Below, one piece after another: positions 48,031-59,850 of a stretch of 64,000 nt of DNA. The stretch is from NCBI GenBank assembly GCA_032209605.1, contig JASFXZ010000009.1:20695553-20759552 (forward strand). Reading direction: 5' to 3'. Each line of letters begins with the position of its first letter. The stretch's first letter is position 1. The stretch is from Mactromeris polynyma (lineage: Eukaryota > Mollusca > Bivalvia > Venerida > Mactridae). The position numbers were made by a program, and so were the translations under genes. The notes under the pieces were generated by a model, which was given only the letters and a program-made list of their open reading frames with translations, searched no databases and was not told where the DNA came from.

Positions 48031-48509
48031 TGATTTCTCTCTCCGCGCAAATGTTCTATCAACCAATTACCTGCTATTTAAGACGCATTGTTGCTTCATG
48101 TCAATAACCAGTATGGTAAGGGGAATAAACTTAGTAATGAAAGTGTTTGAAGTTATATATTTTAGCCTCCCTTGATAAATGTTGGGTCACACTTGATCGT
48201 GGAATACAGTGTTTCAAATGAACCTTAGCAGTCATATACGCATGCTGTACTGGGATTTTCTACAATTATCTAATTGTTTTACGTATAGGATAAATCCACG
48301 GACATATAGTAAAACGTCCGAAAGAAAACCGAGAAAACAGAGAAAATTAAATGTCCAAATTGCCGTTTAAGTAATCATACAAATTAATACAACATGTACC
48401 ATTTTATGATAAAACCCAATGTTAACTGATATAAGACAGTTTTATACTCATTTCTTCCTGCAAAATTAAGTTATCTTACTATTACAATGTGTACGGTATT
48501 TTATATATA

Positions 48510-48680
48510 CAACACAACCTCTCCAGAGCAACACTCAGTGGTAGTTTCCAATTTCAACTGTTGTTGAGAGGTTGATGTTCTGCAGAGGTTAAATTGGTAT
48601 TTAATTTTACCACGAGAGGCTTACAATGTTGTTGAAGAGAGACTGATGCTTAAATGATTGCCGCTCTGAGAGGTTTGCGC
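48510..48680. repeat. ACAACCTCTCCAGAGCAACA dispersed repeat
   Basis: Shares the words CCTCTCYAGAGCAACA and GAGAGGTTGWTGTTC with segments near 8790, 37760, 42205 and 57290 and with intron 2 of both PH-like paralogues. It is likely a diverged MITE family with CAACCTCT/AGAGGTTG ends; boundaries are unsure. Confidence 0.5.
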
Positions 48681-48887
48681 TGTGTAGTCAAACGTTTGGA
48701 ATGGACTAAATTACATATCTGCAAATACATATCGTTGAGGTTATAAATATCTACATTAACCTATATACAGCTTGTGTTGGACCTTCTTGTATATGAACTA
48801 GTCTTAACAGTGTAAGTATTCGTATTACTGATAAGAACGAGTGCCAAAGACTACATAATAGATAAATCCAAATTACGCTAAACCATC

Positions 48888-51800
48888 ATGGCTGACCCAC
48901 GACAGACACTATTGTGTTTGTTCCTTTTTGGAGGTACGATTTTCAATGTTTCATTTACGCATGTTATTGGATCAATATTTATATACAGTCGATGCAACTT
49001 TCCTTTAGCATCGCGCGATTATTCTGATGTATTTATAATCACCGTGAATGAAATGGCAGGGAAATCAAAGCGCTGTGAGGCAGAATCAACCAATACCTTA
49101 CAGTCACATAAGTTACCGAGATGTTTCAGCTTATTGCCATCTAAACGACTTGTCTTTCATACTGCATGGTATGGATAAGTGAAATAATCGGAAGTTCGTC
49201 ATAGTGGCAATTATGGCGGAGCTAGCAATCATACTGCTACGTGAAGTATACTAATGTCAGCAATAAGAAAAACAGAAAAAAATAGTTCACTTTGTGTCAG
49301 CAGTAAACGTAATTATGTTAACATTGTATACATTTCTAATACATCAAATACAGAAATTGAATCACCATTACAAGCAGTATGGAAGAAACTCAATAAGAAC
49401 TTAAGAATGTCATTCCTGGTAAAAACACGTGGGGAAACATATTTCCTATAACAGTCTAAGCCAAGAACTAAATAAATATTTTACATCAGGGTCAGGACAA
49501 GGGTTATTGTAAAAGTTCGCGGCATGGAATCTAGACATTTCGTACCATGAAAAAAGTTAACACCTTAAAACGTCTGTAACTGAATTTTCTGTATACTTCA
49601 GTGGCGGCAGTATCGGCAGAGTGTCCAGAAACCTTCGAACGCCATGGTACACAATGTTATAAAATATTTATGATAAGAGCAACATGGCTTGATGGAATTG
49701 TAAGCGTGCCGTTGTTTGTATCTTTAACTTAACTTAACACAGACGATACTATTCTTACGGTATAGTACTTAACGTATAACTCATCAAAATGTAGCATAAC
49801 GATTACAAAATACAAAAGAAAACGTCTTTGCGAACTTGATAATTTTGATCAAAATGCATAATATAGATAATGTTTGCCTGAACGAAATAAACTCACATTG
49901 TTTCCTTCTCTAAAAACATTCGGTAAATATAGTTTATTTTCGTATTCGCGAAAATATATTTCATTACATTACGGTCAATGTCGCTCTTTAGCATTGGAGA
50001 TTTGCAGTGAAAAGTGGCAATTCGATCCTTGTTCGATTACTTTGAATTACGGTACACATTATTTTGATATTTGTAGAGGTTCTGCAGGTTACAGGGTAGC
50101 CAATTGCTCTCCATACAATCCGAATCAGAACAGCATTCCATTGATGGCATGATCTCTCGTGTCCACGGTAAGTGTTGTCCTACCTGCCCTCCAACTTTTG
50201 TTATTACATCTGTATTGTATTGTTATTTTCGGGAATTCTGTAAAAAATGCCTTCGACGTTTGGTACACAATCAATATTGCAATAATGTGAATCATCATAT
50301 AAAATAATTATCTTATTTCTGAGATTATTTCCAATTTAACATGTTTAATGACATGCGAACTAATTGTATATTCATTCAAACCGTTGCAAGATTTGTTACT
50401 GAAGATACTAAAGGCTCGGACCACCACTGAATCTAAACCTATAACGATGGATGGCGTCAAGCCCCATAACTCAAGCCTTTGCCAGGTTGTTTTTTAACGT
50501 AGTCCGTAAATTGACGAATGGAAATGCTGCATTCTGGGATGATATTCCTGACTGATTCTATAAATAGCACTGGATCCTTAAGTACACGAACGTTATTACT
50601 ACGTCTTCACACGCTCTGTTTATGAATATTGCAGGCGTCTTGACTTCGGGGTCTTTCTGGGCTGGTGGTGGTGACATGTTTAATGAAGGAGTATTTTCCT
50701 GGTTCTATGAGGATGGACAAACGGAACCAGTTTCTGGTTATACCAACTGGGCGAGAAACCAACCAAGCAATACTGGTAAATGAACATCTTGTCTGAATTT
50801 TCGACACACTCGCTTTACGATATAAAATATAATTTGATTCAATATTCGACAATCGACATTAAGAAACTGATTGTCGAGCAGGACCCGAGGTGCGATAATT
50901 GATGTTCAAACTGAACAATATATATAAAATGAATCTCATTTCAGATTTGTCGTGCAGCCGTACTAACATGGTTTTGCTATTTGCATATCAGTTTTGTGTA
51001 AACCAATCAAATATAACATTAACCACTAAACGCTTGTAACACTGACGCAGATTGGTTGGCCTTTCGTTAAGGGGTACGCTTCCTTACCAAAATCCACTGA
51101 TATTCGGCGAATTTACCGAAATCCATTTTCGATTTGGAGTGACCAGCAATCGTAACAGCTCGGCAATATTTAATGTTGCCCAACAAATATTAAGCCTTCA
51201 AATTGCGCAAATCAATCACTTTTCAAGATATTACTTGTTTGATAATAGTATGCATTTTAGTCCATCAAAAAATATCATCATGTGAAAACTAAGTGAAACA
51301 AACAAGAACCCCTAGGATTGGTGACAGGGAATGCCGCATATATAAGACAATGCTTCCCCACACACCCACACATATTCGGGGAAACAACAGTCTACGAAAC
51401 ATAAGGGACAGAGGAGGTGCAAGGGTTAACATGTATGGGAATGGGGGAAAACAGAATGGTCGGACCTAGTATCAAAAACAACCACGGGGAAGTTAGTTGT
51501 CTTTTACGTTTTATCATTCAAGAAATTGAATTATAATTGAATATTACTTACGATGAAACCATGGCCAGGGTCCTAGGTTAGAAAACTTTCAGCCTCCATG
51601 CTCAAGTCAAACTTTCATCTGTCATCTGTGGTTGTTTAACTGTTTGTGTATATACAATACGAGTGTAGGCTACTTATATCGCTCACTTCTAAGAAAACAG
51701 TATAGTCAATTTCATAATCATAGCGTAATATTTACACAGAACAGTTATCTGCAAAAGGATATTTGAGGTCAGAGATCATTCAATTCACAAACAAATCAAA

Positions 51801-52664
51801 CTCAAATGTACCGATTATGTCATTAAATCTCCCAATCAGTCTGAAAGTAACGGACGGACGGACGGACGGACAAACGAATAATAAGTTCATTGATACAGAA
51901 GTAAAGTGAAATATTTGATTTATTTAAGGAGGGTACGAACATTGTATGGGAATGGATTTCAGCGGACACGATGCCTTCTGGAATGACAGAGAATGTAACG
52001 ATTTGAGATATCCCATTTGTGAGGCAACGTTAGTTATATTGTTTTGAATTCTGTAGAACTTATTAAGTTACCACTAATAGCATTCGTGCGGACGGTCGTT
52101 GGTTCTACCCAGGTTTACATCATCCCTGCTGGAATACTCACTCTGTGACCATGGCTAATTATGTGACGAAAAGCCCCTTAACAAATAATACTAAATAAGT
52201 TTAAAATTTAATACTAATTTTTCCATTTTAGTCTCCCAACTTTATGAAAACTTGTAAAGAAAATGTGCATAATTAAAGTCACTTTTTAATTATTTTAAAT
52301 GTATTTTTTTACAGTTTTAGTCATAAAGTTTTAGTAATGGCGGTTTTGTTTCATTTTAGAATAAAAATTAACATTCATTTTGCTCTATTGTTTACGTAGA
52401 TTATTTCATGTAGTTTATTCAGTCACCTATATTGAAGGAGTCATTGAGATTCATGAACGACATAGTCTTTAACCTATAAATGTATGACATTCGTTTAAAA
52501 TACACTCGTCCACATGTAATAAAACTGTGTTTAAAATAAACGTTCAAATCCTACATTTTAGATTCTGTTTGAATGGTAAAATATGAGAATGTTTTATCTT
52601 ATAACAGCTAATATTGTCATTTTAACAATACAGTTGTTTTGTTTTTGTTTTCAGGAGTGTCTAA
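48888..52664 (+). CDS. Secreted C-type lectin A (161 aa, QPS motif)
   Basis: Single-domain secreted C-type lectin. Exons: 48888-48933, 49602-49699, 50077-50167, 50635-50775, 51929-52028 and 52655-52664, intron phases 1, 0, 1, 1, 2. The signal peptide covers about residues 1-21 (LLCLFLFGVAAVSA). The C-type lectin domain follows with six Cys (23, 34, 51, 131, 148, 156), the LLSIQSESEQ block, FWAGGGD, NQPSN at 120-124 and WND at 143-145. The Ca2+/sugar-site motif reads QPS where the family has QPD or EPN, while WND is kept. The last exon adds two codons, chosen for the strong pyrimidine tract before 52655 and the AATAAA at 52724. If intron 5 is not spliced, the frame stops at 52047. Same layout as lectin B. 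A role in glycan recognition is inferred from the family. Confidence 0.88.
50955..51245. mobile_element. Single arm of the foldback family
   Basis: Matches the left arm of the 16884-18016 element (CAGCCGTACTAACATGG, TATTTGCATATCA, ACCGAAATCCATTTT, TTTTCAAGATATTACTTG). Located in intron 4 of lectin A. Confidence 0.75.
51333..51480. repeat. Dispersed repeat, partner of 44540-44800
   Basis: Reverse-orientation relative of the 44540 segment (see the shared words ACAATGCTTCCCCAC and AACATGTATGGGAAT). In intron 4 of lectin A. Confidence 0.5.
52085..52190 (+). mobile_element. Fragment of SINE related to 59622
   Basis: CGGACGGTCGTTGGTTCTAC CCAGGT and the downstream GGAATACTCACT region resemble the body of the SINE at 59622-59850. 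No head is present. Confidence 0.4.
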
Positions 52665-52943
52665 TGAGGCATACTTTCCTTGACTGTCATACAATATGTA
52701 GTATTATACTTACACAGTATTGTAATAAACTTCAACAATAATCTAGAAACATTGTTGTTCAATTATATCATTACATTTTAATATCATTGTCGTCGTTGTC
52801 CAGATAGCTCGTTATTCGATTCCAGATATGCAGTCGTCTCGGTTAGAACGATTAGCAGTGTTACATCTGGGTTTGGTAATATTTCAAATATTAATACAAC
52901 GTAATATCGAATACTGAGCTACGAGAAAACTCGACTTTCGATT

Positions 52944-53198
52944 ACACATGAGCGCTGCTATGGGATTTACAACCTCTTCTGTGAGTGACGTCATTTCAAG
53001 AAAACGCAACATGTGATGTCACTATTTGCAAGCAGGAAACAATATTTACCCCATATGGTCACCTCGTTTTCATATAATGTCATATGGGGCAAATACTGCT
53101 TACTATTAGTACATGGTGATTGGTGATGTAACATTTGACGTTTCCTGGAAATGACGTATATTAAAAAAGAGGTTGGAAATTGTACAGCAGCGCTCATA
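52944..53198. mobile_element. Long hairpin element (~120-bp arms)
   Basis: The left arm ATGAGCGCTGCT, CAACCTCTTCTG, GACGTCATTTC, TTTACCCCATATG is mirrored in reverse complement to the right (CATATGGGGCAAAT, GAAATGACGTA, AGAGGTTGG, CAGCAGCGCTCAT). Lies between the two lectin genes. Confidence 0.8.
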
Positions 53199-53307
53199 TA
53201 TACATGTATTCGCCGCGGACTCGTACGAAATACGAGGTTAATGTAAACTCTCGGTTCGATACAAGGTCTGTATTGAAACATACGCACAATTTGAATAACG
53301 ATCTCCG

Positions 53308-53626
53308 AGGTAAGACCACCTAAATATTAGGACCACCTAAATATTAGAACCACCTCAATATTAGGATCACCTCAATATTAGGACCACCTCAATATTAAGA
53401 CCACCTCACTATTAAGACCACCACACTATTAAGACCAACTCAATATTAAGACCATCTCAATATTAAGACCACCTCAATATGAAGACCACCTCAATATTAA
53501 GAACACATCCATTCTAGTTCATTTCACTATTTTGCTCTTTATCTTACCTCAATATTATAGACCACCTCAATCATTAGGCCAGTTTTCAAGGGTCCTAAGA
53601 GTGGTCTTATTATTGAGGTTTTACTG
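53308..53626. mobile_element. MITE family CAGTAAAACC, copy 4, with internal 18-bp expansion
   Basis: The right end GTGGTCTTATTATTGAGGTTTTACTG is that of the MITE family. The left half (53310-53510) is about eleven tandem copies of an 18-bp unit (ACCACCTCAATATTAAG) derived from the family's own interior. It ends about 150 bp before lectin B. Confidence 0.8.
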
Positions 53627-53782
53627 TTATTAACACTTCACTGTTCATTAACCAATGCATTCTACTACTGACCTAGTTAATGGCGCACAAACCGAATTTG
53701 TTGTAGAGATAAGTAATCAGCTAACCTATTATCATGACTAAGATTATATACATTCATAGTATTCGTCTGCACTTCAACAACA

Positions 53783-56700
53783 ATGCTGTTTCTTATCTGT
53801 ATTTTGATATTTGGAGGTAAGTAATTCTTTCCAGTATTATATAAAACTTACAATTGCACATGTTTTCATATACCAAAGCCAGGTTTTGTGACTTCGGTAC
53901 GATCATGGACAGATATTTTCTGTTTTAATCGACGCTTGTGTTAGAACAATAGATTGAATAAAGCTCATCACGTCTAAAACTTATTGCACTTAAATAGTTA
54001 AACTCAAGTCAAACCATGAATCTATGTAAGCTGACCACTAGTGAAGAATACTTAGCAAGAAATTCCTGTACCATACGTGTACACCATTCGACATCTTTTG
54101 GAGAAATACTACTGTCACACTGTTGCTCGGTTAGCGGGGCTCTAGAAATCCACTAGCCCGACGTCCCGGACTAGTCTAATGCTTAATCGGGCTACCAACA
54201 GTTGAGTTGAAGTTAGTACATTATAATGCGAGTGTCACGTTTATCTGTACACGATTTTCTAATTGGTCACATCGTATAGTGTCCTATTTTTCAAAAATAT
54301 TACCGTAAAATATAAATGAAGACACTTTGTTTTACTTCATCCCTTACCATACCTAAATCTTTTGAAATAAATTTAATTGTACAAAAATATCTGCTTAAAA
54401 AGATTCCTGTCAAACTTGATAGCAAAAAACAAGTACGGTGGCCAGTACATACATTATGTCCCCAAGTATGACATATATGTATGAACCTTTAAAGATCGAC
54501 TGTTTGTTTACAAACATAAACTTTCCTACTTCCCAAGTGTGGATTGCTACGCGCTACCATAGTTGTGTTGGAACTGTATTAACTTTTTTTAAATTTCAGT
54601 GACAACGGTCGTCAGCCAGTGCCCTGAAAGTTTTGAACGACATGGCAATAATTGTTACAAGGTTATATTGGTGAAAACGAACTGGATTGAAAGCTATGTA
54701 AGAGCAATATACCCAATATACAGGAACTTGCCACTAGTTCAGCCCCCTTTATCTCTCCTAAAGTTCTCCCCCTTTATCCCCTCTAGAGTTTTCTCCCCTT
54801 ATCCCTTCTTTAGCAAGTGTATATACATAGTTGTAGATAAATGTTTATAAGATGTACACTCGTTGTAATATTGATTTACAATGGTATGTATTAAACATTC
54901 ATTAACCTAATTCTGGGGTTATTCACATTTATTCTCTTAGTATTTCTTTACATCACAAGTTGTTCACGAACTTAATGATCAGCCCTCGTATAGTACTAGC
55001 CTGGTTCACGTCGTATTTCAAAATAGTACCGATAACCTCGTGTTAAGGGGCACACAATCCAGACTAATGAGGTAGTTCGATCAGCAACTATAGTGGCTAT
55101 GGTGGCTATGGTGGCTATGGTGACTATGGTGACTATGGTGACTATGGTGGCTATGGTGGCTATGGTGACTATGGTGACTATGGTGACTATGGTGGCTATG
55201 GTGACTATGGTGACTATGGTGAATATGGTGACTATGGTGACTATGGTGACTATGGTGACTATGGTGGCTATGGTGACTATGGTGGCTATGGTGGCTATGG
55301 TGGCTATGGTGGCTATGGTGGCTATGGTGACTATGGTGACTATGGTGACTATGGTGACTATGGTTGGATGATAAAACTCATTCTAGTTCATCTATGGTCT
55401 AGTTACTCTGGTCACTCTTAGAATTTGGAGGGTTGAAAACCCTATAGAGGTGTTCCGAATATCCTCTATAGTTCAACCGTACTAAATCGGTTGTTGAATT
55501 GGAACACCTCTATATAGTTTGCAAACCTCCAATTTCGAAGAGGTAACCAGACAAGACTGATTTTTATCAACAACCAAAAAAAAATGTTCATTTCTATGAA
55601 AGGTCTCCGGCAAAGCGAATGAATTTTTACAAAAAGCATTTATATAAATATATATGAGAGTTGTGTCCTCTGATTTTCAGTTTCAGCTATTATCTATGAC
55701 TAGCATGAGTTTATGAACTTATACAGGAATATATTTAATATGAGTTGCATTTTCAGATGCCATAATATTATAGAAATGTATCATGTCTGTATTTCCAGTA
55801 TACTAAGTATACCATAGTAACCATAGTCAATACAGTTGGTGCTCGAAGTGCCTCACTATAGAAAGGATAACGGGAGATAACGTAACGGCGGTGACCCGCC
55901 CCCCCCCATGTTACTGACGGTGTTTATTGTTTTATAAGACCTTTATTTACCAACCGACAGTTTTGATATTTGATATATCATTCATTGACAAATTAAAATT
56001 TCCTATTATTATAATTGTTTTTGTTATGGCTGATCTGCGCCGATGTTATAACAAAAGTCCAAATATTTCTGGATACCTCTCGTACTACATTTCTGTTTGC
56101 CTTTCTCTTTCCTTCTAGAGGATAATATGGGCATATATATTTCAGTCGCCTATGCTTAAACCATATGACAATTTTCATATCAAACATGCTAAAACCAAAT
56201 GTGGCGATGGGCTTTTTCTATATTATTCTGTATTAATCTACGTTAAAAATATTATCAACATCGAAAATTATTTTAATAATTACTTCAACATAACAACTAT
56301 TGTGTACTAATGGCGAAAAACAAAGCCATTATTGGCTCTTCCGTGACGGATGTGTTGTCGTGTGTAAATTGATTAAAAAATATGGACCCACCAACCACTC
56401 CAGAAATAATGTGCTTCAAACAAGATTTCTGGGGATTACAAAAGGCTAAAATTAGCGTTAAACATTTCCGTTTCAGCATTATACTAAAACAGGTAATTTG
56501 TTAGTACATTTTGCTTTTAGCATATAACTGGATAATTTACGTACGTAATATTGCAGAGATATTGTCAGACAATTGGTGGTTATTTAGCAAATATAAAAAC
56601 AGAAGAAGAGCAACACACTATAGAGGGATTGATTGCAAGGTATCATGGTGAGTCAAATTAATCATCAATTCTGGTCCGTCTTCCTCTGTCACATTGTCTC

Positions 56701-59220
56701 CAGGCTCCGACCACATTGCAAGATATCGCAAAATCTTCAGTACGATAAAAATACCCTCGAACCCCCATGTGTCCGTTATATTCAAATTACACACACCGTC
56801 TCATGTGGCCGAGTGGTTGAGGCATCCGCATTGGAAGCGGGAGGTCAAAGGTTTGAGTTCCGGTAGGGGTCCTTTCTGATATAGTTGGTTGGTGAGCCGC
56901 CAGCTAGTTCCATAATGGTTACTGTGCACCTACCTGCCTGGTGCCTGGCCTTAAAGGATAGGAATCGGGAAGTAAATGTGCTCAGAAAGTAGGTGTCTCA
57001 TAAGTAAAAAATGGCTGGCCCTTTAGTTTAAACTTATTTATTTTACATCACTTGTGAAACAAGCTCTTACAACTTATACTAATCACTCTCGATGGCAGCT
57101 TCCTGGCTATCAACCAGTACTCGCACCAATTTTAGGGATTGTGAAGTTCGTGATCAAACTCCGCATATCGCGGAGCTCGAACTCGCGACCTTCGGATCAG
57201 GAGTCAGGTATTCTATCCCTCGACCACTTCGCCTTTTAAATAGGGACGACACTATAATAAATAAACCCTTTGTCCAAATACAGTCTAACCTCTTCAGAGT
57301 GGCCCTCTCTTGAGCAACAATGTCTCTTCAACGTCATTTCCGTTTCTCTGGAAGGGTTGCGATGAAGATTGGTCTACAAACCTTCAGTTATGTCACGTGC
57401 CACTTGGGGTTTGAAAATTTAACATCAAACACAAAAGAGTAGACCGTAATGAAGAAAAACTCAAACGTTAATTTTAGATATAATCAGCTACACTTAAACT
57501 GTACTAGATTCTACATTGATAATGGAAATGCAATTTAATATTTAGCATTTTAGAAAGTATACTTAACACCATTAAAAACGCAACTGTTTTAATTAGGCTT
57601 TATTTTGTACATGTTGTTAATCGCCACCAACTGTTACCAATGTTAAAAATATTGTTCAAAATGTATTGAAACTATGGAACAATAATTCATATTTCATGAC
57701 TGAATAAGTTTGGGAAATTATGTTAGTGAATTAATACAGAATTATTTTTTCTTTATGTCATGCTTTGAAGCAGACAATTTTCAGTTCCGTTTTTAATGGC
57801 TTTAATTATATACACTAAGCTAGACAATGTCATACATTGTACATAGTAATCCAGTTAAACTTTGCTACTAGTATTTTATTTACTTTTATATTGTAGGTGG
57901 TTTAGATATCAACAATTTTTGGATTGGCGGGGGCGACATGTTTTCTGAACAAGAGTACATGTGGTACCTGCAAGCCGGTATTTCCGAGCCACTCACCGGG
58001 TATACCAACTACGAACGAAACCAACCGGATAATAAAAGTATGTATGATACGGTTTTGTTTTTAAAGTGACAGAGTATGAGATATATCATAACACTAGAAC
58101 ATATTAATACCTTCCAGGGCTCTAGAAACCTACTAGATCGGTGTCCCGGACAAGTCTAATTGCCAGTTTCGGGCTACTAACAGTTTGAATCGAAGTTAGT
58201 CCATGACAAGTCTGTTTTAAAGGTCTGGACTCAATGCAATATAAATGACACCCACAAATGGCCCTATTTATTGGGTCCATACTGTGATAAATAAAGACTT
58301 TATTGCTTAAACGTATTGATAATTAATTAATATTACTTTATCAAATCATCCTTTTTAAACATTGCTAAGTTATAATAATAATAATAGCTTTGTTTTCAGA
58401 AGGTGAACACAAAAGATAGTAAGCTTTACATTGTGATATATAAAAACATAATTATAACAAATACAAAGCACGTCTTATTTCCATGTGGCCTTCCATATAT
58501 TAGTATTTAAAAGGTTAAACTGGTGACAGTTACAATTGTTTCTTAAAGTTACAATGAATTGATTATATATGAAACATATAACGTACATGTAGAATTAATA
58601 TTAACAATTTAGACAACATGCGTTAAATATCTAAACTTGAAGAAACAACATTAAAAGCAATATACAATATGACAGACACACACATTTTACAAAAAAGTGA
58701 AGAAACAATCTAATTGTAATTTGTTATTGCAAATTTAAAAGTAATGTATTATATCTTTTTGATATGTGTTGATATGAAGACTGAAGACATCCGTTGTAAA
58801 ATAACTACAAACATTCGAATAGATTTTTAAAAACAAAAGCATTATCTGTACTGTTCAGAAAACAACCTTTAACACTTTAGCAATATACAAAATCAAATCA
58901 TCACTGTGTTATCATTATTTTAGTCCAACTTCAATCTTCACGGTTGTCAGACAAGAATGTTGTCGCCATAATGACGTACGTAACTTGATCCATGGGAAAT
59001 ATCGTCCGTTTTTGAAGAACAAAACATTGTGTCACGCACTTCTTGACCATACGTGTACAGAACGTTTATAGACTGATGTTCCCATCTTATTTTCCCTTGC
59101 TCCTTGTATTTTGCAGATGGAAACGAACATTGCATATCCATCGAGTTTAACGGGCATTCCGCGCCATGGAATGACAAAGAATGTAACGAAATAAAATATT
59201 TCGTATGCAAAGCAAAGTAA
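53783..59220 (+). CDS. Secreted C-type lectin B (155 aa, QPD motif)
   Basis: Complete single-domain C-type lectin. Exons: 53783-53816, 54600-54697, 56557-56647, 57897-58037 and 59117-59220, intron phases 1, 0, 1, 1. Exons 2-4 have exactly the lengths of those of lectin A (98, 91, 141 bp), so the two are tandem duplicates. The signal peptide covers about residues 1-17 (MLFLICILIFGVTTVVS). The lectin domain has Cys 19, 30, 47, 127, 144 and 152 (pattern of three disulfides), GGYLANIKTEEEQ, FWIGGGD, QPD at 117-119 and WND at 139-141. QPD with WND is the classical Ca2+-dependent galactose-type site, so galactose-like ligand binding is expected but untested. ATTAAA lies at 59248-59253 as a possible poly(A) signal. 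It probably acts outside the cell, as in invertebrate humoral recognition. Confidence 0.92.
55089..55366. repeat. 9-bp minisatellite TATGGTGAC/TATGGTGGC
   Basis: About 31 units of TATGGTGRC in intron 2 of lectin B. One plus frame reads Tyr-Gly-Asp / Tyr-Gly-Gly repeats running to a stop shortly after the array. Another reads MVA/MVT repeats and the third is closed by TGA. No acceptor/donor pair in the lectin phase was found around it. Confidence 0.95.
55401..55549. mobile_element. Short foldback element
   Basis: The left arm GTTACTCTGGTCACTC, AATTTGGAGG, TATAGAGGTGTTCC is mirrored to the right (GGAACACCTCTATATAG, CCTCCAATTTCGAAGAGGTAAC). A smaller inner palindrome is CAACCGTACTAAATCGGTTG. 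In intron 2 of lectin B. Confidence 0.75.
56800..57030 (+). mobile_element. tRNA-derived SINE, family B (Ser-like head), copy 2
   Basis: GTGGCCGAGTGGTTGAGGCA, GGAAGCGGGAGGTC, then the body GATATAGTTGGTTGGTGAG, CGCCAGCTAGTTC and the tail AAAATGGCTGGC. Same family as 19639-19862. In intron 3 of lectin B. Confidence 0.78.
57045..57240 (-). mobile_element. tRNA-derived SINE, family C, copy 2
   Basis: On the minus strand the head reads GGCGAAGTGGTCGAGGGATA, with B box GCGAGTTCGAGCTCC. The body matches 41640-41836. It directly follows the family-B SINE, giving a head-to-head pair in lectin B intron 3. Confidence 0.65.
57558..57810. mobile_element. 253-bp MITE with TATACTTAACACCATTAAA termini, copy 2
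   Basis: Same ends and interior as 20679-20920 (for example TGTTACCAATGTT, ATAATTCATATTTCA, GAAGCAGACAATTTTC), with about 10-15% divergence by eye and an 11-bp length difference. It lies just upstream of lectin B exon 4. Confidence 0.88.
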
Positions 59221-59621
59221 GAAGATGTTTGTTGCCACACGACAATAATTAAAACGATAACGTGACGGTTTATATTAATACTTGTTTGTTGTTAAAGAAA
59301 CCTTGTGTCCAAACAACAGGATCTTCTCACGAGTTATCTGCCTTTATTCCTTTTATAGTCTCATTTCGCTAAATCTTTGGAAGTGTTCAGCATTAAATGA
59401 TTGGTAAACGTAAGAAATTCCAAATTGGACTCGTCTATGTCTATTTAATCGTGTTGTAAATAACACGCTATCGTTGTGGGGAGAGGTTTTATGGCTTGCA
59501 TCGACTTCATGGCTTAATTTCTGCTCCAGGGTCACTGAGATTTCAAATGTAACACAGCTGGGTAATAGAGTATTCAACGCCTCGAGTCTGTTCGCTCATA
59601 GTCTTCATGCTACATTGCCAT

Positions 59622-59850
59622 ATGGATGACCTCCGTGGTCGAGTGATTATGCTCATCGATGCGGGTTCGAATCCCAACTAGGATTGCAGTATTTGTAAGG
59701 AGCTAGTTGGGCGTACGGTCGGTGGTTCTACCCAGGTGTCCGCCCGGGGGTCTTACTCCACCATTATACATGTAGCTGGAAGTCACTACATGTTCGTTTA
59801 TGTGCCTAAATGCCACATAACATAAATAAAGAAAACAGAGTTGTGTTATG
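59622..59850 (+). mobile_element. tRNA-derived SINE, family E
   Basis: Compact head GACCTCCGTGGTCGAGTGAT, B box GCGGGTTCGAATCCC, body CGGTCGGTGGTTCTACCCAG, shared in part with 52085-52190. Confidence 0.6.

Larger units (their letters stand above)
46092..48887. other. Divergent intergenic region between EF-hand and lectin genes
   Basis: Lies between the EF-hand start (minus) and lectin A start (plus), so it holds the 5' regions of both. The main content is the 32-bp array at 47094-48030 and a CCTCTCCAGAGCAACA-type repeat at 48510-48680. No promoter motif could be defended. Confidence 0.5.

Noticed and set aside
49874..50152. 92-codon frame overlapping lectin A exon 3
   Set aside because: Different frame from the lectin exon. 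The in-phase exon 50077-50167 with GT-AG borders and lectin motif explains the region.
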